From the NCBI GenBank assembly GCA_020435865.1, contig JAGQYZ010000245.1, positions 1 to 8,333 on the forward strand: a stretch of DNA of 8,333 nucleotides, written 5' to 3'. The position numbers were made by a program, and so were the translations under genes. This stretch comes from Aequorivita sp. Its GTDB lineage: Bacteria; Bacteroidota; Bacteroidia; Flavobacteriales; Flavobacteriaceae. A model generated the notes under the pieces. That model was not told where the DNA came from and did no database searches. It saw nothing but the letters and a program-made list of their open reading frames with translations. The first letter of the stretch is position 1; every line of letters starts with the position of its first letter. This document shows, piece after piece, positions 8,031 to 8,333 of this stretch.

Positions 8031-8174
8031 TGTTTAAATATTTAATGGGTTTTTATTAAAGTCCGACAAGATACTATCAATAATTATATCTAGGAAATTA
8101 TATGCTAAATACTTAACTAATTTTTTCATATTTTATAAATAGCACTGTTGGGATTAAAATATTTTAAATTTGGT

Positions 8175-8182
8175 TACCTTTG
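8175..8182 (+). promoter_or_regulatory. Candidate -7 promoter element for purL
   Basis: The sequence TACCTTTG matches every fixed position of the Bacteroidota -7 consensus TAnnTTTG. Transcription would begin about 6-8 bases downstream, giving a leader of roughly 25 bases before the ATG at 8214. A TTG lies at 8148-8150, but its 24-base gap is slightly wider than the usual 17-23, so the -33 element is uncertain. It is placed in the divergent spacer 8031-8213 and oriented toward the purine gene. Confidence 0.6.
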
Positions 8183-8213
8183 CAGCTTCAAAAATGAACT
8201 AATATTCAAAAGA

Positions 8214-8333
8214 ATGATTCACTTTTTTGGGAACGTTGAAAACACTGTTTTTGCAGTCCAAACCCACGGAAAAATTTCAGAAGAAAATAGTAAAAAGTTG
8301 GAGTGGCTTTTCGGCAACCAACCTAAAATAAAG
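8214..8333 (+). CDS. purL: Probable PurL, phosphoribosylformylglycinamidine synthase (N-terminal 40 residues, 3' end outside window)
   Basis: Forty codons from ATG 8214 run in frame to the window end with no stop. The peptide begins MIHFFGNVENTVFAVQT and continues to LEWLFGNQPKI. I recognise this as the N-terminal start of the long single-chain PurL of Bacteroidota, which uses ATP and glutamine to convert FGAR to FGAM in de novo purine synthesis in the cytosol. The full-length family is about 1,200 residues, so only the beginning of the N-terminal (PurS-like) domain is visible and no catalytic residue can be checked. The start is preferred because an earlier ATG (8194) is followed immediately by a stop after one codon. 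The preceding bases TTCAAAAGA are A-rich without a clear Shine-Dalgarno site. A consensus -7 element lies about 31 bases upstream. The assignment rests on a short peptide and is therefore moderate. Confidence 0.72.
   Translation, partial: MIHFFGNVENTVFAVQTHGKISEENSKKLEWLFGNQPKIK

Noticed and set aside
2865..8037. Several short plus-strand open frames (60-76 residues) inside the two large minus-strand genes
   Set aside because: All are antisense to well-supported coding sequence. Two of them lie over equivalent repeat segments and merely mirror the paralogy; none has a credible leader or domain.
8066..8073. Possible -7 element (TATCTTGT on the minus strand) for the 973-residue protein gene
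   Set aside because: It matches only four of six fixed consensus positions and has no suitable -33 partner; I could not place a supported promoter for this gene.
8082..8103. Direct repeat AATTATAT (8082-8089 and 8096-8103) in the divergent spacer, possible operator
   Set aside because: The repeat is short and purely A/T in an A/T-rich spacer, so chance is a sufficient explanation without conservation data.
8194..8202. Minimal upstream frame ATG-AAC-TAA in the purL leader
   Set aside because: It is two codons long, has no ribosome site, and would sit almost at the predicted transcript 5' end; it is probably accidental.
1..8333. Defence system, CRISPR array, insertion sequence, prophage or RNA gene
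   Set aside because: No spaced repeats, transposase or integrase frames, terminal inverted repeats, or tRNA/rRNA-like segments were seen. The space is almost fully occupied by housekeeping genes and the two secreted proteins.

Overview
The window looks like ordinary chromosome from a member of the Bacteroidota, most likely a Flavobacteriaceae-type organism. The evidence is the AT-rich sequence, two very large secreted proteins ending in type IX secretion (T9SS) type A sorting domains, the absence of clear Shine-Dalgarno sites (A-rich leaders instead), a TAnnTTTG-type promoter element before the last gene, and a right-edge protein start (MIHFFGN...) that resembles Bacteroidota PurL. The genus cannot be fixed from this sequence alone.

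Layout from left to right. Bases 1-361 (+) carry the C-terminal quarter of TrkA, the cytosolic nucleotide-binding regulator of a K+ uptake system, cut by the window edge. It overlaps by one base (TAATG) with trkH (361-1866, +), a complete K+-translocating membrane subunit with all four pore loops recognisable. The two form a translationally coupled Trk potassium-uptake operon. A 160-base convergent spacer follows, holding a strong hairpin terminator oriented for the minus strand.

Bases 2027-8030 are filled by two minus-strand tandem paralogues of 971 and 973 residues. Each has a signal peptide, a short N-terminal segment, a large conserved domain of about 420 residues (probably beta-propeller-like, function unknown), two Ig-like CARDB-type repeats, one variable module and a T9SS type A sorting domain. 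The paralogues align almost without gaps to about residue 736. There the module changes: the 971-residue protein has a proprotein-convertase P domain, and the 973-residue protein has a GEVED-type domain. The sorting tails then resume in both. Each gene ends in its own terminator, so they are probably separate transcription units. They are predicted to be exported and anchored on, or released from, the cell surface.

A 183-base divergent spacer (8031-8213) separates the second paralogue from the first 40 codons of a probable purL (8214 onward, +), which runs off the right edge. No RNA gene, mobile element, CRISPR array or recognisable defence system was found. The most noteworthy content is the module-swapped secreted paralogue pair.
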